Below, piece by piece: positions 18,982 to 28,208 of a stretch of 52,236 bases of DNA. The DNA is from Candidatus Endomicrobiellum mastotermitis (GTDB lineage Bacteria > Elusimicrobiota > Endomicrobiia > Endomicrobiales > Endomicrobiaceae). Made by a program: the position numbers and the translations under genes. The DNA lies in NCBI GenBank assembly GCA_031272445.1, contig JAISTT010000005.1, positions 1-52,236 of the forward strand. The letters run 5' to 3'. Below the pieces are notes generated by a model. That model was given only the letters and a program-made list of their open reading frames with translations, ran no database searches and was not told the DNA's origin. How positions within the stretch are numbered: the stretch's first letter is position 1; every line of letters starts with the position of its first letter.

Positions 18982-19011
18982 GTTTGACCTCAACTCTTTT
19001 TTTTGACAGAG

Positions 19012-19040
19012 ATTTTATAAAAATCTAGACCTATTGTCAA
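19012..19040 (-). promoter_or_regulatory. Sigma-70-like promoter for the isocitrate dehydrogenase/ackA unit
   Basis: Read on the minus strand: TTGACA (19035-19040), a 17-base spacer, then TAAAAT (19012-19017). The predicted start of transcription is about 25 bases before the ATG at 18981. The same segment contains inverted repeats (TTTGACA/TGTCAAA outside, AGATTTT/AAAATCT inside), which could be an operator but may be chance in AT-rich DNA. Confidence 0.55.
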
Positions 19041-19122
19041 ACAAAACTGAACTATCATCAACTAAATTAAACCTCTTTTATTATTAAATAACATCCATCT
19101 TTATATTCTTAAAAATGCACGC

Positions 19123-19755
19123 TCACTTATATAACACACCAATAAACAAAGAAGGTTTAGGAATAAATAAAACCGTAAAAGAAGCCACTGATAAAAACGG
19201 ACAAAAGGGAATATACCCCTTTTTTTCAATTTTCTTTAAAAGCACAAATATTAATCCTACTATACTACATAGAATTGATGCAATAATTATTGCAAATAAA
19301 ACTCTTTCCCATCCTATAAATGCTCCGACAGCTGCCATGAACTTAACGTCTCCTCCACCTAGAGTCTCTTTCTTATAAATAAACAGACCTAATATTTCAG
19401 CAACAAATAATACTCCTCCTCCAATAAAAATACCAAAAAGGGAATTTATAAATCTTAATAAATATGTTCCCCCTAAAGTTGAATTTATAAAACTTGAAAA
19501 AATACCAAAAGTAATCAAAAGAATTGGAAATATTATGGGTACTATTTTATAAAAATAATCTATCACTGAAACATGAATCAACAAAAATATAAGAAAAGCA
19601 AATATCATAAACTGAAATGAAAAAGAAAATTTCCAAAAAAGAAAGGCGAGAGAAGAAGCAAAAAGAAGTTTAATAAAAAGTATATTATACATTGCACCTT
19701 CTACTATAAATCCTGTACAAAAAACTAAAATTAATCCCGCTATGAAAGATGTCAC
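19123..19755 (-). CDS. Prepilin peptidase (A24 family) lacking the N-terminal methyltransferase segment
   Basis: 210 residues, very hydrophobic, with about six to seven membrane segments. The aspartyl protease residues are present: the first Asp in VSVIDYFYKIVP and the second in GGGDVKFMAAVGAF. The end (CPFLSVASF) resembles the family. Full-length PilD-type enzymes are about 250-290 residues and begin with a cytoplasmic CxxC...CxxC methylase region; here the similarity begins only around the IVE that normally follows it. The start is a GTG at 19755 with GGAG 12 bases upstream, and no missing domain is visible in the 73 bases before it. It would process type IV pilin or pseudopilin precursors at the inner membrane. 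It may be a natural short form or a truncated gene. Confidence 0.75.
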   Translation of the reverse strand: MTSFIAGLILVFCTGFIVEGAMYNILFIKLLFASSLAFLFWKFSFSFQFMIFAFLIFLLIHVSVIDYFYKIVPIIFPILLITFGIFSSFINSTLGGTYLLRFINSLFGIFIGGGVLFVAEILGLFIYKKETLGGGDVKFMAAVGAFIGWERVLFAIIIASILCSIVGLIFVLLKKIEKKGYIPFCPFLSVASFTVLFIPKPSLFIGVLYK

Positions 19756-19828
19756 TGTTATAATTTACTCCAATTTAAATTAGGTAAGTATTGTATACTA
19801 TAACATACACAATATTATATTCGCCCTA

Positions 19829-20341
19829 CTACTTTGCATAAGTTTCTTGTGATAAACCAACAACATACTTTTTTAATTCTTTTTCTACACAATCAGGTAC
19901 AAAATCAGCAATATTACCTCCAAGTATTGCAATTTCCTTGATCATATTAGATGAAATAAACATATAATCCTGATCTGTCATTAAAAATATTGTTTCAATT
20001 TTTTTGTTCAATTTTCTATTCATTAGTGCCATTTGAAACTCATATTCAAAGTCCGACAAAGCTCTTAATCCTCTTATCAAAACAAAAGAGTTAATCTTCT
20101 CAAGATAATTTACCAGAAGACCAGAAAAAGACATCACTTTCACATTATCTAAATTTTTCGTAATTTTCCGAAATAAATCAATCCTCTTATCTAAAGAAAA
20201 AATATGCTTTTTAGACATATTTTCCGTTATGGCGACTATCATTTTTGGAAATAAACAAGAAGCTCTGGATACAATATCTAAGTGCCCATTTGTAGGAGGA
20301 TCAAAACTTCCAGGATAAACTGCTAAGATTTCTTTAATCAT
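19829..20341 (-). CDS. coaD: Phosphopantetheine adenylyltransferase
   Basis: 170 residues. CoaD makes dephospho-CoA from 4'-phosphopantetheine and ATP, the penultimate CoA step. AVYPGSFDPPTNGHLDIV carries the TxGH nucleotidyltransferase motif, RGLRALSDFEYEFQMALMNR is the family signature, and ISSNMIKEIA completes it. The start is ATG at 20341. A longer frame exists upstream, but it reads straight through the tRNA-Ser gene and is an artefact. Only 11 bases separate the tRNA 3' end from this ATG and no good ribosome site is seen, so the mRNA probably comes from a tRNA co-transcript. Confidence 0.96.
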   Translation of the reverse strand: MIKEILAVYPGSFDPPTNGHLDIVSRASCLFPKMIVAITENMSKKHIFSLDKRIDLFRKITKNLDNVKVMSFSGLLVNYLEKINSFVLIRGLRALSDFEYEFQMALMNRKLNKKIETIFLMTDQDYMFISSNMIKEIAILGGNIADFVPDCVEKELKKYVVGLSQETYAK

Positions 20342-20352
20342 ATTCACACGCC

Positions 20353-20441
20353 CGGAGAAGGAGGGATTTGAACCCTCGATACAGTTTTCCCATATATCAG
20401 TTTTCGAGACTGACGCCTTAAACCAACTCGGCCACTTCTCC
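20353..20441 (-). tRNA. tRNA-Ser (anticodon CGA)
   Basis: An 89-nt class II tRNA read on the minus strand. Acceptor strands GGAGAAG and CTTCTCC pair fully with discriminator G. The anticodon stem TCAGT/ACTGA encloses CTCGAAA, giving anticodon CGA for UCG serine codons. A long variable arm follows, and the T-loop is GGTTCAAATCC. CCA is not encoded. It lies directly upstream of coaD. Confidence 0.95.
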
Positions 20442-20492
20442 AATTTAATTCTTCTTCACTAAGTTAATTGTTGCTAACACCACCCTCTATCG

Positions 20493-20498
20493 ATTATA
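20493..20498 (-). promoter_or_regulatory. Possible -10 box for tRNA-Ser/coaD
   Basis: TATAAT on the minus strand, about 50 bases upstream of the tRNA 5' end. There is no convincing -35 at the usual distance. Immediately further upstream is a small cluster of palindromes (about 20520-20545). Weak evidence. Confidence 0.3.
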
Positions 20499-20606
20499 CA
20501 TATGCGTCAGTCCACTATTCATGTACATGCATAATATATGCAATCATTAATTTGAAAGTCATTCAATAGATTTCTAAAAATATCATTATCAAACAATAAA
20601 TCCTAC

Positions 20607-22709
20607 TTATGAGTAAAACCATGACTCTGGCATTCCCTTAAAATCCTTGAAATAACCTACTTTTTGCTTTTCTTTATTAAAAAGCGTGTCAATTTTTTCA
20701 TTAAATTGTAAAAACACACAAGGTACTAAAGAACCAGAGGAATTTTTTGTTATTCTAAAAAGTACACCTAAATTATAGCAATGCAAGTTTCTATGAATCT
20801 TAAACTCAAACCCCTTTACCCCAAAGATAGAAGGCCTCTTTCTATTCGATATTATCATATTATAATCAAGTCTCCATTTGGGGCTAACCCATAGTCCAAA
20901 CCCCAATATGCTATTGATATTACTATTATCATTGCTTTTGCAAAAAACATCAAAATTTAAATAAGACTTACTTAAATCACCAATTTTAAAGGAGAATTTA
21001 AGATAATCAGTTTTAAATGTACGTAATAATTGAGACTGCTTTACGTACACGCTTACAAAACTTTTAGGATTCCACATTATTTCCGTAACAAAAGGCAATT
21101 TTTTCTCGCTAAATGAAAAGGAGTTTATGACTATAGCTGCATTTCCAATATAGATATAATCTGCTAAAGAGAGCACATTACAACCATAATCACTTCCACT
21201 TTTACTTATAGTATTAAAAATATCTTTCTTATTTTCTATTTTCCTTGGACAATAATTTAAGTTCAAATCTACACAATCCGTAATTCTATATCTTAAATTC
21301 AAACATCCACCACACTTTATGATAAAAGCATTATGAAAATTACGTCTAAATTTATCTTCAAAACTTAAACTTGTAAACATCTCTAAAGTAGGATTTAACG
21401 TAAATCTTTTCCAAAAGCTAAAGCTTCTTGTCAAAGTATAATTTAAACATACGGTATTACTAATTCCACACTTATATCCATCTAGATAATAATTATCGTG
21501 CAAAGTATTATCGTATACAAGACTAAATTTATGCATAATTCCCAAAAAAATGTTTTTAGGATAGTACGTAAAATTAATTTTAGGGTGCAGTAAAAATGTT
21601 TTTTTATAATTACTAACAGGACTTTCATTCCCTTTGTAAAACACTTTATCTTTATTATGTTGTAGAACACTCAACCCAATACTTAAATTTGAATCTTTTT
21701 TTTGTCTAGTTAAAACCGCATAAGAATGCTTATTATAATTTTCGTAATTACTAATCTTAGAAGAATTAAGATATGCAGTTGCTTTAGACCTTATACTCCA
21801 AATATTACTTATCATCTGAAAATAATCTAACTCTACCCTAGACTTATTATTATCAGAACCATGATAAGTATTAACAGTTCCTTTTGCACTTTCAGTTTTA
21901 TAGTCAAGCGACACATCCCATCTATTAGTTCTCCCTTTGAAATTAAAAGGGCAACAAAATGTAATACTACAGGTCAAAAACTTAGCTAACGGATATGAAA
22001 ACATCGTTCTTAAAAAAAATTCTTTTTCATCATAGCAAGGTATAGGATTGACTTTAAGTTTAGAGAAAAAATCTTTCTCGTCACTTAAGGATTTTGTAAA
22101 TATAGGTATATAAAGCACTGGAATTTTATTTATATAAAGAATTGCATTATAAATAGTCACTCTTTTATTTAACATAATTCTTCCTCTTTTTGCTTTAAGA
22201 TAGACATGAGGACTGTCTAAATCACAGTTTGAAAGTCTTATATTATTCATATTATACATATTTGCTTCACTAACGTCCCTCTCAATATATCCTGCTCGTA
22301 CAAATTTATTATTATCACTATTATTAGAAGAAGAATATCCAAAAATTTCTTTCATATTGCCACTTTCTTTATCATAATTATACGTAACACTATCCGCATA
22401 AATTACACTTTTTAACTCTTCAACCTTGACATTACCACAAGCATTAACAATTTTTTCTTCTAGGAAAAATTCAATATAATCGGCATAAATTTTTTTACCT
22501 TCCCACTCAATAACAACATTTCCTCTTGCTAAAAAACCATCTCCTTGTTTACCGCTGTATTCAAGGTTATTAGCAATTACATTAATCTCAGAAGAAAAAG
22601 CATTTAAACTTAGCAGTAGTATAAACACTAATAACAGTGCACTAAAAGCAATTATTTTTTTAAATTTAAATAATGATTCATCTATTTTAAAATTACTGGG
22701 AACAACCAT
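20607..22709 (-). CDS. lptD: LPS-assembly protein LptD-like (OstA)
   Basis: 700 residues. An N-terminal signal segment (IIAFSALLLVFILLLSLNAFS, with predicted cleavage just after) is followed by an OstA/LptA-like beta-jellyroll (INVIANNLEYSGKQGDGFLARGNVVIEWEGKKIYAD) and a long beta-barrel region rich in alternating aromatic strands. LptD inserts lipopolysaccharide into the outer leaflet of the outer membrane. The jellyroll domain is well conserved; the barrel is divergent, as is usual. Its short length compared with E. coli (784) is normal for non-proteobacteria. It is 54 bases downstream of folC. No LptE is seen nearby. Confidence 0.85.
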   Translation of the reverse strand: MVVPSNFKIDESLFKFKKIIAFSALLLVFILLLSLNAFSSEINVIANNLEYSGKQGDGFLARGNVVIEWEGKKIYADYIEFFLEEKIVNACGNVKVEELKSVIYADSVTYNYDKESGNMKEIFGYSSSNNSDNNKFVRAGYIERDVSEANMYNMNNIRLSNCDLDSPHVYLKAKRGRIMLNKRVTIYNAILYINKIPVLYIPIFTKSLSDEKDFFSKLKVNPIPCYDEKEFFLRTMFSYPLAKFLTCSITFCCPFNFKGRTNRWDVSLDYKTESAKGTVNTYHGSDNNKSRVELDYFQMISNIWSIRSKATAYLNSSKISNYENYNKHSYAVLTRQKKDSNLSIGLSVLQHNKDKVFYKGNESPVSNYKKTFLLHPKINFTYYPKNIFLGIMHKFSLVYDNTLHDNYYLDGYKCGISNTVCLNYTLTRSFSFWKRFTLNPTLEMFTSLSFEDKFRRNFHNAFIIKCGGCLNLRYRITDCVDLNLNYCPRKIENKKDIFNTISKSGSDYGCNVLSLADYIYIGNAAIVINSFSFSEKKLPFVTEIMWNPKSFVSVYVKQSQLLRTFKTDYLKFSFKIGDLSKSYLNFDVFCKSNDNSNINSILGFGLWVSPKWRLDYNMIISNRKRPSIFGVKGFEFKIHRNLHCYNLGVLFRITKNSSGSLVPCVFLQFNEKIDTLFNKEKQKVGYFKDFKGMPESWFYS

Positions 22710-22763
22710 AAGTATTATTTTTATTTGTTTTCAAACAACCCTTAAAACTAATTTGAAATTATC

Positions 22764-24023
22764 CTATTCTATATACTTCAAAAGTTCACCAATAAGATAA
22801 AGAGAACCTACTGCGACAACCACTTCATTACTGTCTATTTTATCAAAGACATCCTCCACCGAATCTACAGCAAAAACTTTATTATGTTCAACATATTTTG
22901 AAAATTCTTTCTTTAAAATGTCATGACTTAAAGTCCTATTATTATTTACTTTCAATAATATTATTCTCTTTGCAAAAAAAGCTATTTTTTTTATTATGTA
23001 CTCATACTTTTTTTCCTTCATAATGGCAAAAATAAAAACTCTTTTTTTTCTCGAAAAACCAAGTTGTTCGAATGTTCTGAAAAAGGCATTAATACTTTCA
23101 ATGTTATGTGCACCATCCATAATTAATTTAAAGATTTTGCTTCTCCAAACAACTTTTCTTATGTCAAACCTTCCTCGCCAAATTGTACTACTCAATCCCG
23201 TTCTTATACTTACCTCATTTAAATAATATCCCTTTTTATTTAAAAGCTCCGCTGCAAAAATAGCAACTGAAGCATTAACAAGTTGATGATCACCTAAAAG
23301 TTGTACTCCAACATCCGCTAAGCTAATATCTGTACTCAAATAATCAAATTTTTGTCCATACTCTCCATATTTACTATTCATGCTCCTAAAATCTCTTCCA
23401 TATAAGTACGGAGTAGCCTTGCCTTCAACTATACTTATAGCTTTAGGAGGCAGTTTACCACAAATAACATAAGATTTTTTTTTTATTATTCCAGCTTTTT
23501 CAAAGGCTATCTCTTTAATACTAGTCCCTAGTATTTCTTGATGCTCTTTTGAAACAGACGTTATTATGCATATTAGCGGCTTTTCTATAACATTTGTTGC
23601 ATCAAAACTACCACCAAGTCCTGTTTCAACAACAGCTATATCAACTTTTAAATCAGCAAAATATATAAAGGCCAATGAAGTCAAATATTCAAAATACGAA
23701 AGCCTATATTTTAATGCATTTGTCAAATAATTTTTTGACAAATTATCAAAAATTTTTCTTGATACCTCTACATCATTAACTTTAATCCTTTCGGTAATAT
23801 TAACTAAATGTGGAGATGTATACAAAGCTGTTTTATATCCACCTGCTTTGCAAATTCCAGATATAAAAGATGCCGTTGAACCTTTCCCATTAGTTCCAGC
23901 GATATGAATCACTTTCAATTTATTCTGAGGATTACCTATACTCTCAAGAAATCCTCCTATTCTCGAAAGTCCTAGCGTCATTCCTTTATATTCCTCTAAA
24001 ATCTCAAAAATATTATTTGTCAT
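22764..24023 (-). CDS. folC: Bifunctional folylpolyglutamate synthase/dihydrofolate synthase
   Basis: 419 residues, Mur-ligase fold. P-loop AGTNGKGSTASFI, then YTSPHLVNITERIKVN, VETGLGGSFDATN and DGAHNIESINAF. FolC adds glutamate to dihydropteroate and to folates. The 11-base overlap with accD upstream (accD-folC is a common order) suggests translational coupling. Length and motifs are intact. MurC/D/E-type ligases have different signatures, so the call is safe. Confidence 0.95.
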   Translation of the reverse strand: MTNNIFEILEEYKGMTLGLSRIGGFLESIGNPQNKLKVIHIAGTNGKGSTASFISGICKAGGYKTALYTSPHLVNITERIKVNDVEVSRKIFDNLSKNYLTNALKYRLSYFEYLTSLAFIYFADLKVDIAVVETGLGGSFDATNVIEKPLICIITSVSKEHQEILGTSIKEIAFEKAGIIKKKSYVICGKLPPKAISIVEGKATPYLYGRDFRSMNSKYGEYGQKFDYLSTDISLADVGVQLLGDHQLVNASVAIFAAELLNKKGYYLNEVSIRTGLSSTIWRGRFDIRKVVWRSKIFKLIMDGAHNIESINAFFRTFEQLGFSRKKRVFIFAIMKEKKYEYIIKKIAFFAKRIILLKVNNNRTLSHDILKKEFSKYVEHNKVFAVDSVEDVFDKIDSNEVVVAVGSLYLIGELLKYIE

Positions 24024-24819
24024 AAAAAAACTTTAATATTTTAGTAAGAACACTTTTCATATTTTTTCTTTCTACAACAATATCAATCATTCCATGTTTT
24101 TCTAAAAACTCAGAAAGCTGAAAACCTTCAGGAAGTTGCTGTCTTATAGTTTGCTCAATAACCCTAGGCCCAGCAAAGCCTATCAAAGCTTTGGGTTCTG
24201 AAATATTTATATCTCCAAGCATAGCGTAACTCGCAGCAACTCCACCAGTTGTTGGATCTGTCAAAATAGAAATAAACGCAAGTCCTACATCAGCAAGTTT
24301 CGCAAGAGCAGCACTAGTTTTACCCATTTGCATAAGAGACACTATACCCTCTTGCATTCTTGCTCCACCTGAGGCAGAAACAATAATTATATGGTATTTT
24401 TTTTTTAAAGCCCGTTCTATAGCTCTCACTATTTTTTCACCTACGACAGACCCCATACTACCACCCATAAACCTAAAATCCATAACCGCAATCACAACGC
24501 TATATCCACTGACTTTTGCTTCACCTGTAACAATAGCATCATTTATTTCAGATTTTTTTATCTTATCAGAATAATCTGGAAAATCTAAAAAATTTATAGA
24601 TCTGATATTTGCATTAATCTCTTTAAAGCTACCTTTATCAACGATAAGTTCAATTCTTTCACGCGCATTAAGCCTTACATAATATCCACATTCGGGACAC
24701 ACCATAAAATTCCCTTCAAAATCTTTTTGCAAGAGAATACTATCACACTTATTACATTTAGTCCAAATACCTGCAGGAAGCCCTTTCTTCTCAAATACAC
24801 CTTTGCCTACTATTTTCAT
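24013..24819 (-). CDS. accD: Acetyl-CoA carboxylase carboxyltransferase subunit beta
   Basis: 268 residues. An N-terminal zinc ribbon (CNKC and CPEC, about 21-43) is followed by the crotonase-like carboxyltransferase core with SASGGARMQEG, TDPTTGGVAASYAMLGD and IGFAGPRVIEQT. Together with AccA it transfers CO2 from biotin to acetyl-CoA to make malonyl-CoA for FabD. The start is ATG at 24819, with GGAG ten bases upstream; a TTG two codons earlier is unlikely. No accA, accB or accC lies in the window. Confidence 0.97.
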   Translation of the reverse strand: MKIVGKGVFEKKGLPAGIWTKCNKCDSILLQKDFEGNFMVCPECGYYVRLNARERIELIVDKGSFKEINANIRSINFLDFPDYSDKIKKSEINDAIVTGEAKVSGYSVVIAVMDFRFMGGSMGSVVGEKIVRAIERALKKKYHIIIVSASGGARMQEGIVSLMQMGKTSAALAKLADVGLAFISILTDPTTGGVAASYAMLGDINISEPKALIGFAGPRVIEQTIRQQLPEGFQLSEFLEKHGMIDIVVERKNMKSVLTKILKFFYDK

Positions 24820-24890
24820 TCTCAACTTTCTCCAAGACTCACTTTAACTTAACTAAATTTTTATTACAAATAACATTAAATCAAATATTC

Positions 24891-25868
24891 CTAATCGAGA
24901 AACCCTCCAGCTAATAAATCTCCTTGATCCAAAATACCTAAAAGCTTCATATTTCTATCTACAACTGGAATATTATCTATATTGTATTTCTTTAAAATTA
25001 GCGCCACTTCTGCAATCATCTTTTCACAGCATACAACCTTTGGATTTCTAGTCATAACAGATGTTATACTTTTATCAAGTACATTTTTATCAATCTGGAG
25101 ATACCTTCTCAGATCACCGTCTGTAAAAAAACCAACAATTTTACCATCACCATCAATAATACTTGTCGCTCCAATTCCTGTACTCGTCATAACAAATAGA
25201 GCTTCCTCAACAGTCGCAGCCTGTTTTACAACAGGATTCTGCTTCCCCTTTCTCATAATATCACTCACTCGAATAGTAAGCTTTTTACCTATAGAACCCA
25301 ACGGATGTAGTATGGCTAGGTTTTCCTTTTTAAAACCTTTCAACTTAGAAACAGTAATAGCCAAGGCATCTCCCATTGCAAGCATTGCAGTAGTTGATGA
25401 AGTAGGAGCAAGATTATATGGACACGCTTCTTTCTCAATACTACAATTGACAATACATTCACTATCCTGCCATACGTTAGCTAAGACTTTACCAGTCATT
25501 ACTATAATTTTTACTTTTATCTTTTTTAAAACAGAAAGAATTTCTTTTATACCTTCTGTACCACCTGAATAAGAAAGCATTATGACAATATCATCTTTTA
25601 TAATCATGCCCACATCACCATGCAAACCTTCAGTTAAATGTAAAAATGTTGATGGAATTCCTAGAGAAGACATTGTAGCAGAAATCTTTCTACCTATTAA
25701 TCCAGATTTGCCAAGCCCTACAATAACAACATGTCCTTTACAGTTTTTTATTAAAGAAACAGCTTTATCAAAGTTTGAATCTAAATGCTTTAACTGATAT
25801 TCTATGGATTGAGCTTCTATTTTCAAAGTTTCCACTGCAGTTTTAAACTTCTCCATTTTTGAATCCAT
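24891..25868 (-). CDS. kdsD: Arabinose-5-phosphate isomerase KdsD/KpsF
   Basis: 325 residues. An N-terminal SIS domain (GLGKSGLIGRKISATMSS, SYSGGTEGIKEIL) is followed by two CBS domains (about 205-320). It converts ribulose-5-phosphate to arabinose-5-phosphate, the precursor of Kdo for the LPS inner core. His in LTEGLHGDVGMI is part of the active site. The start is ATG at 25868 with GGGG seven bases upstream; an upstream TTG is less likely. It lies 71 bases before accD. No kdsA, kdsB or intact kdsC is in the window. Confidence 0.94.
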   Translation of the reverse strand: MDSKMEKFKTAVETLKIEAQSIEYQLKHLDSNFDKAVSLIKNCKGHVVIVGLGKSGLIGRKISATMSSLGIPSTFLHLTEGLHGDVGMIIKDDIVIMLSYSGGTEGIKEILSVLKKIKVKIIVMTGKVLANVWQDSECIVNCSIEKEACPYNLAPTSSTTAMLAMGDALAITVSKLKGFKKENLAILHPLGSIGKKLTIRVSDIMRKGKQNPVVKQAATVEEALFVMTSTGIGATSIIDGDGKIVGFFTDGDLRRYLQIDKNVLDKSITSVMTRNPKVVCCEKMIAEVALILKKYNIDNIPVVDRNMKLLGILDQGDLLAGGFLD

Positions 25869-26187
25869 AAATATCCCCAACAAATATAATTTAGTTATTT
25901 TAATCTTTTATTTGTTTCTAAGACTTTTTTTTTATAAAACACAATCTAATTAATTTAAGACACAACAGCTATAAAAATATACACCGAATGTTATTAACTT
26001 AATTTTAAAACATAAAAACCTTACCTATTTCATCATCCATAAAAATAAATTTTCGCCTTTGAAACACAATTTGATGAAACATATAATAAAGAAAGAACTT
26101 AAAACCTACATTTTTATAAGTCAAATTTTTTTGATAATATCTTTTAGAAAATTTTCTATTAAAATATAAACGCTAATTAAATACCTC
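25869..26187. other. Intergenic stretch without a recognisable gene
   Basis: About 319 very AT-rich bases between kdsD and hisI. On the minus strand an open stretch of about 50 codons contains FIFMDDEIGKVF, and a neighbouring frame contains FLKDIIKKI. These faintly recall the Kdo-8-phosphate phosphatase KdsC, but not enough to call a remnant. I see no RNA gene or clear terminator. Confidence 0.5.
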
Positions 26188-26577
26188 TCACCTTTTATAA
26201 ATTTTACCAGGATCAAATAATATCTTACCTATTGTTTCCGTACTATCATTTGATGTAACTCTTGTAAAGAAGCAACTTCTGTGCCCAGTATGACATGCTG
26301 CTAATCCAATTTGATTTACTTTCAAAAGAATACAATCACCGTCGCAGTCATAATAAAATTCTTTTACTTCTTGTATATTTCCTGAAACTTCACCTTTAAT
26401 CCAAAAAGATTTTCTGGAACGACTCCAAAAAGTAGCTTTCTTTGTCTTAAGAGTTCTTTTAATAGCTTCTTTATTCATATAAGCCACCATCAAAACTACA
26501 TTGCTCTCAAAATCTTGAACTACAACTGGAATAAGTCCTTTACTATCAAATTTTAAATTTTCAATGAAATTACCCAT
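26188..26577 (-). CDS. hisI: Phosphoribosyl-AMP cyclohydrolase
   Basis: 129 residues, monofunctional HisI, third step of histidine synthesis (ring opening of PR-AMP). [26 protein letters not shown] and the metal-binding cysteines in [11 protein letters not shown] and [12 protein letters not shown] are all there. The start is ATG at 26577 with GAGG seven bases upstream; an in-frame upstream start adds 14 unrelated residues. There is no fused HisE pyrophosphatase. It is the last gene of the his cluster, 91 bases after hisF. Confidence 0.95.
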   Translation of the reverse strand: MGNFIENLKFDSKGLIPVVVQDFESNVVLMVAYMNKEAIKRTLKTKKATFWSRSRKSFWIKGEVSGNIQEVKEFYYDCDGDCILLKVNQIGLAACHTGHRSCFFTRVTSNDSTETIGKILFDPGKIYKR

Positions 26578-26668
26578 AAAAAACCTCTTCTGTAACCTTA
26601 TAACCCATATCTCCAACATTTCACAATCATGTACAAGTTTAATTTTGAGCTTTTATCTTATTTTTATT

Positions 26669-27439
26669 TCAGACTTTTTCATTTATCGTTCTAACAAATA
26701 TATTTTTAGATCTTAAATAATTTTTAACCCCTTTTATTGTCAACTCTTTATAATGAAATAAAGAAGCAACAAGTATTGCTGAGGCACCAGACTCACAAGC
26801 TTGGTAAAAATGTTCCATTTTCCCAGCACCACCAGATGCAACTACAGGTATTTTCACAGAACCTGAAACTGCTTCTAAAAGCTCTAAATCATAACCATCT
26901 CTTGTACCATCCTTGTCCATACTAGTTAACAAAATTTCACCAGCACCAAGTTCCATAATTTTTTTAGACCAAACAATAGCGTCAATACCAGTGTCTATTC
27001 TACCACCATGAATAAAGACATTCCATCTGTTTTTTTTTACCCTTTTTGCATCTACAGCAACTACTATACACTGAATACCAAATTTATTACTCGCTTTCTT
27101 CACAAATTCAGGATCTTTAACGGCAGAAGAATTCAGAGAAACTTTATCCGCCCCTGCATTTAAAAGATTTCTTATATCCTCAACAGTTTTTATTCCTCCG
27201 CCTACTGTAAGAGGAATAAAAACTTTTTCAGCAGTTCTTCTCACCAAATCAATTGTAGTATTACGCCTTTCATGAGTTGCAGTAATATCTAGAAATACAA
27301 TTTCATCAGCACCATCTAAATAATATTGTCTAGCCACTTCAATAGGATTACCTGCATCTTTCAAATTAATAAAATTCGTACCTTTAACAACACGACCATT
27401 TGCAACGTCTAAACAAGGTATTAATCTTATCCCTAACAC
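26669..27439 (-). CDS. hisF: Imidazole glycerol phosphate synthase subunit HisF
   Basis: 256 residues, TIM barrel cyclase half of IGP synthase. It uses ammonia from HisH to make IGP and [24 protein letters not shown] has the first catalytic Asp, the second lies in [15 protein letters not shown], and [10 protein letters not shown] and ASGGAG bind phosphate. The start is GTG at 27439 with AGAGG just upstream. It lies 46 bases after hisA and is separated from its partner hisH by hisA, as in many genomes. Confidence 0.96.
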   Translation of the reverse strand: MLGIRLIPCLDVANGRVVKGTNFINLKDAGNPIEVARQYYLDGADEIVFLDITATHERRNTTIDLVRRTAEKVFIPLTVGGGIKTVEDIRNLLNAGADKVSLNSSAVKDPEFVKKASNKFGIQCIVVAVDAKRVKKNRWNVFIHGGRIDTGIDAIVWSKKIMELGAGEILLTSMDKDGTRDGYDLELLEAVSGSVKIPVVASGGAGKMEHFYQACESGASAILVASLFHYKELTIKGVKNYLRSKNIFVRTINEKV

Positions 27440-27485
27440 TTTACCTCTTTTTTTATCATCTAAACCTCTAAATTCAAAAAAGCGT

Positions 27486-28208
27486 TTATTCCACTCTCTT
27501 TATTGCATCCTCAAGTTTAAAATCACTCGTGTACAATGCACTACCAACCACTACAGCAAAAACACCCTTTTCCTCATACCTCTTAAGTTCAATCAAATCA
27601 TCAATAGTTTTAACACCACCTGAAGCAATTATTCTCAAACTACTTTCACAGAGTTTCTCAATACCTGATAAATCAGGACCCGTAAACATACCATCTCTAG
27701 ATATATCAGTGTATAAAATCTCCTCGATACCTATTTTTTTTAGCCTATCTATAAGTTCTAAAATATCAACTGGAGTTATATCTTTCCAACCACCTATTGC
27801 AATTTTACCATCTTTAGCATCAACAGCAACAATTATTCTTTTAGGTCCATACTTATCTATAGACTTTCTAACAATTTCAGGATTATAAACAGCTACCGTA
27901 CCTAAAACTACATACGAAGCACCCATATCAAAAATTTCCTTTACTTTATCCATATCTCTTATTCCACCACCTACTTCAACAGGAATATCAACTTCTGCAC
28001 ATATATTTTTAATAATATCTTTATTTATGTTCATTCCATTAAAAGCACCATCTAAATCAACAACATGTATACGCTGTGCTCCTTTTGCTTTCCAAAGTTT
28101 TGCAATAAAAACCGGATCCGTAGAATAAATAGTCTCAGCATCAATTTTACCTTGCTTTAATCTCACTGAGTTTCCCTGTCTTATATCAATTGCCGGTATT
28201 ACAATCAT
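27486..28208 (-). CDS. hisA: ProFAR isomerase HisA
   Basis: 240 residues, TIM barrel. It catalyses the Amadori rearrangement of ProFAR to [22 protein letters not shown] has the catalytic Asp8 region, the second Asp is in [15 protein letters not shown], and phosphate-binding GGGIRD and ASGGVKT are intact. A TrpF-like dual role (PriA) is not indicated. The ATG at 28208 overlaps the hisH stop by 4 bases. Confidence 0.96.
   Translation of the reverse strand: MIVIPAIDIRQGNSVRLKQGKIDAETIYSTDPVFIAKLWKAKGAQRIHVVDLDGAFNGMNINKDIIKNICAEVDIPVEVGGGIRDMDKVKEIFDMGASYVVLGTVAVYNPEIVRKSIDKYGPKRIIVAVDAKDGKIAIGGWKDITPVDILELIDRLKKIGIEEILYTDISRDGMFTGPDLSGIEKLCESSLRIIASGGVKTIDDLIELKRYEEKGVFAVVVGSALYTSDFKLEDAIKRVE

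Noticed and set aside
20342-20443. A 34-residue N-terminal extension of CoaD
   Set aside because: The extension is the tRNA-Ser gene read as codons; the normal CoaD start is at 20341.
24982-25572. A 196-codon open frame on the plus strand opposite kdsD
   Set aside because: It is antisense to an intact KdsD gene with clear SIS and CBS motifs; no independent coding signal.
25869-26187. A possible kdsC remnant upstream of kdsD
   Set aside because: Only scattered residues (for example MDDEIGKVF) resemble KdsC, in different frames and without the DVDG motif. Too weak to call.
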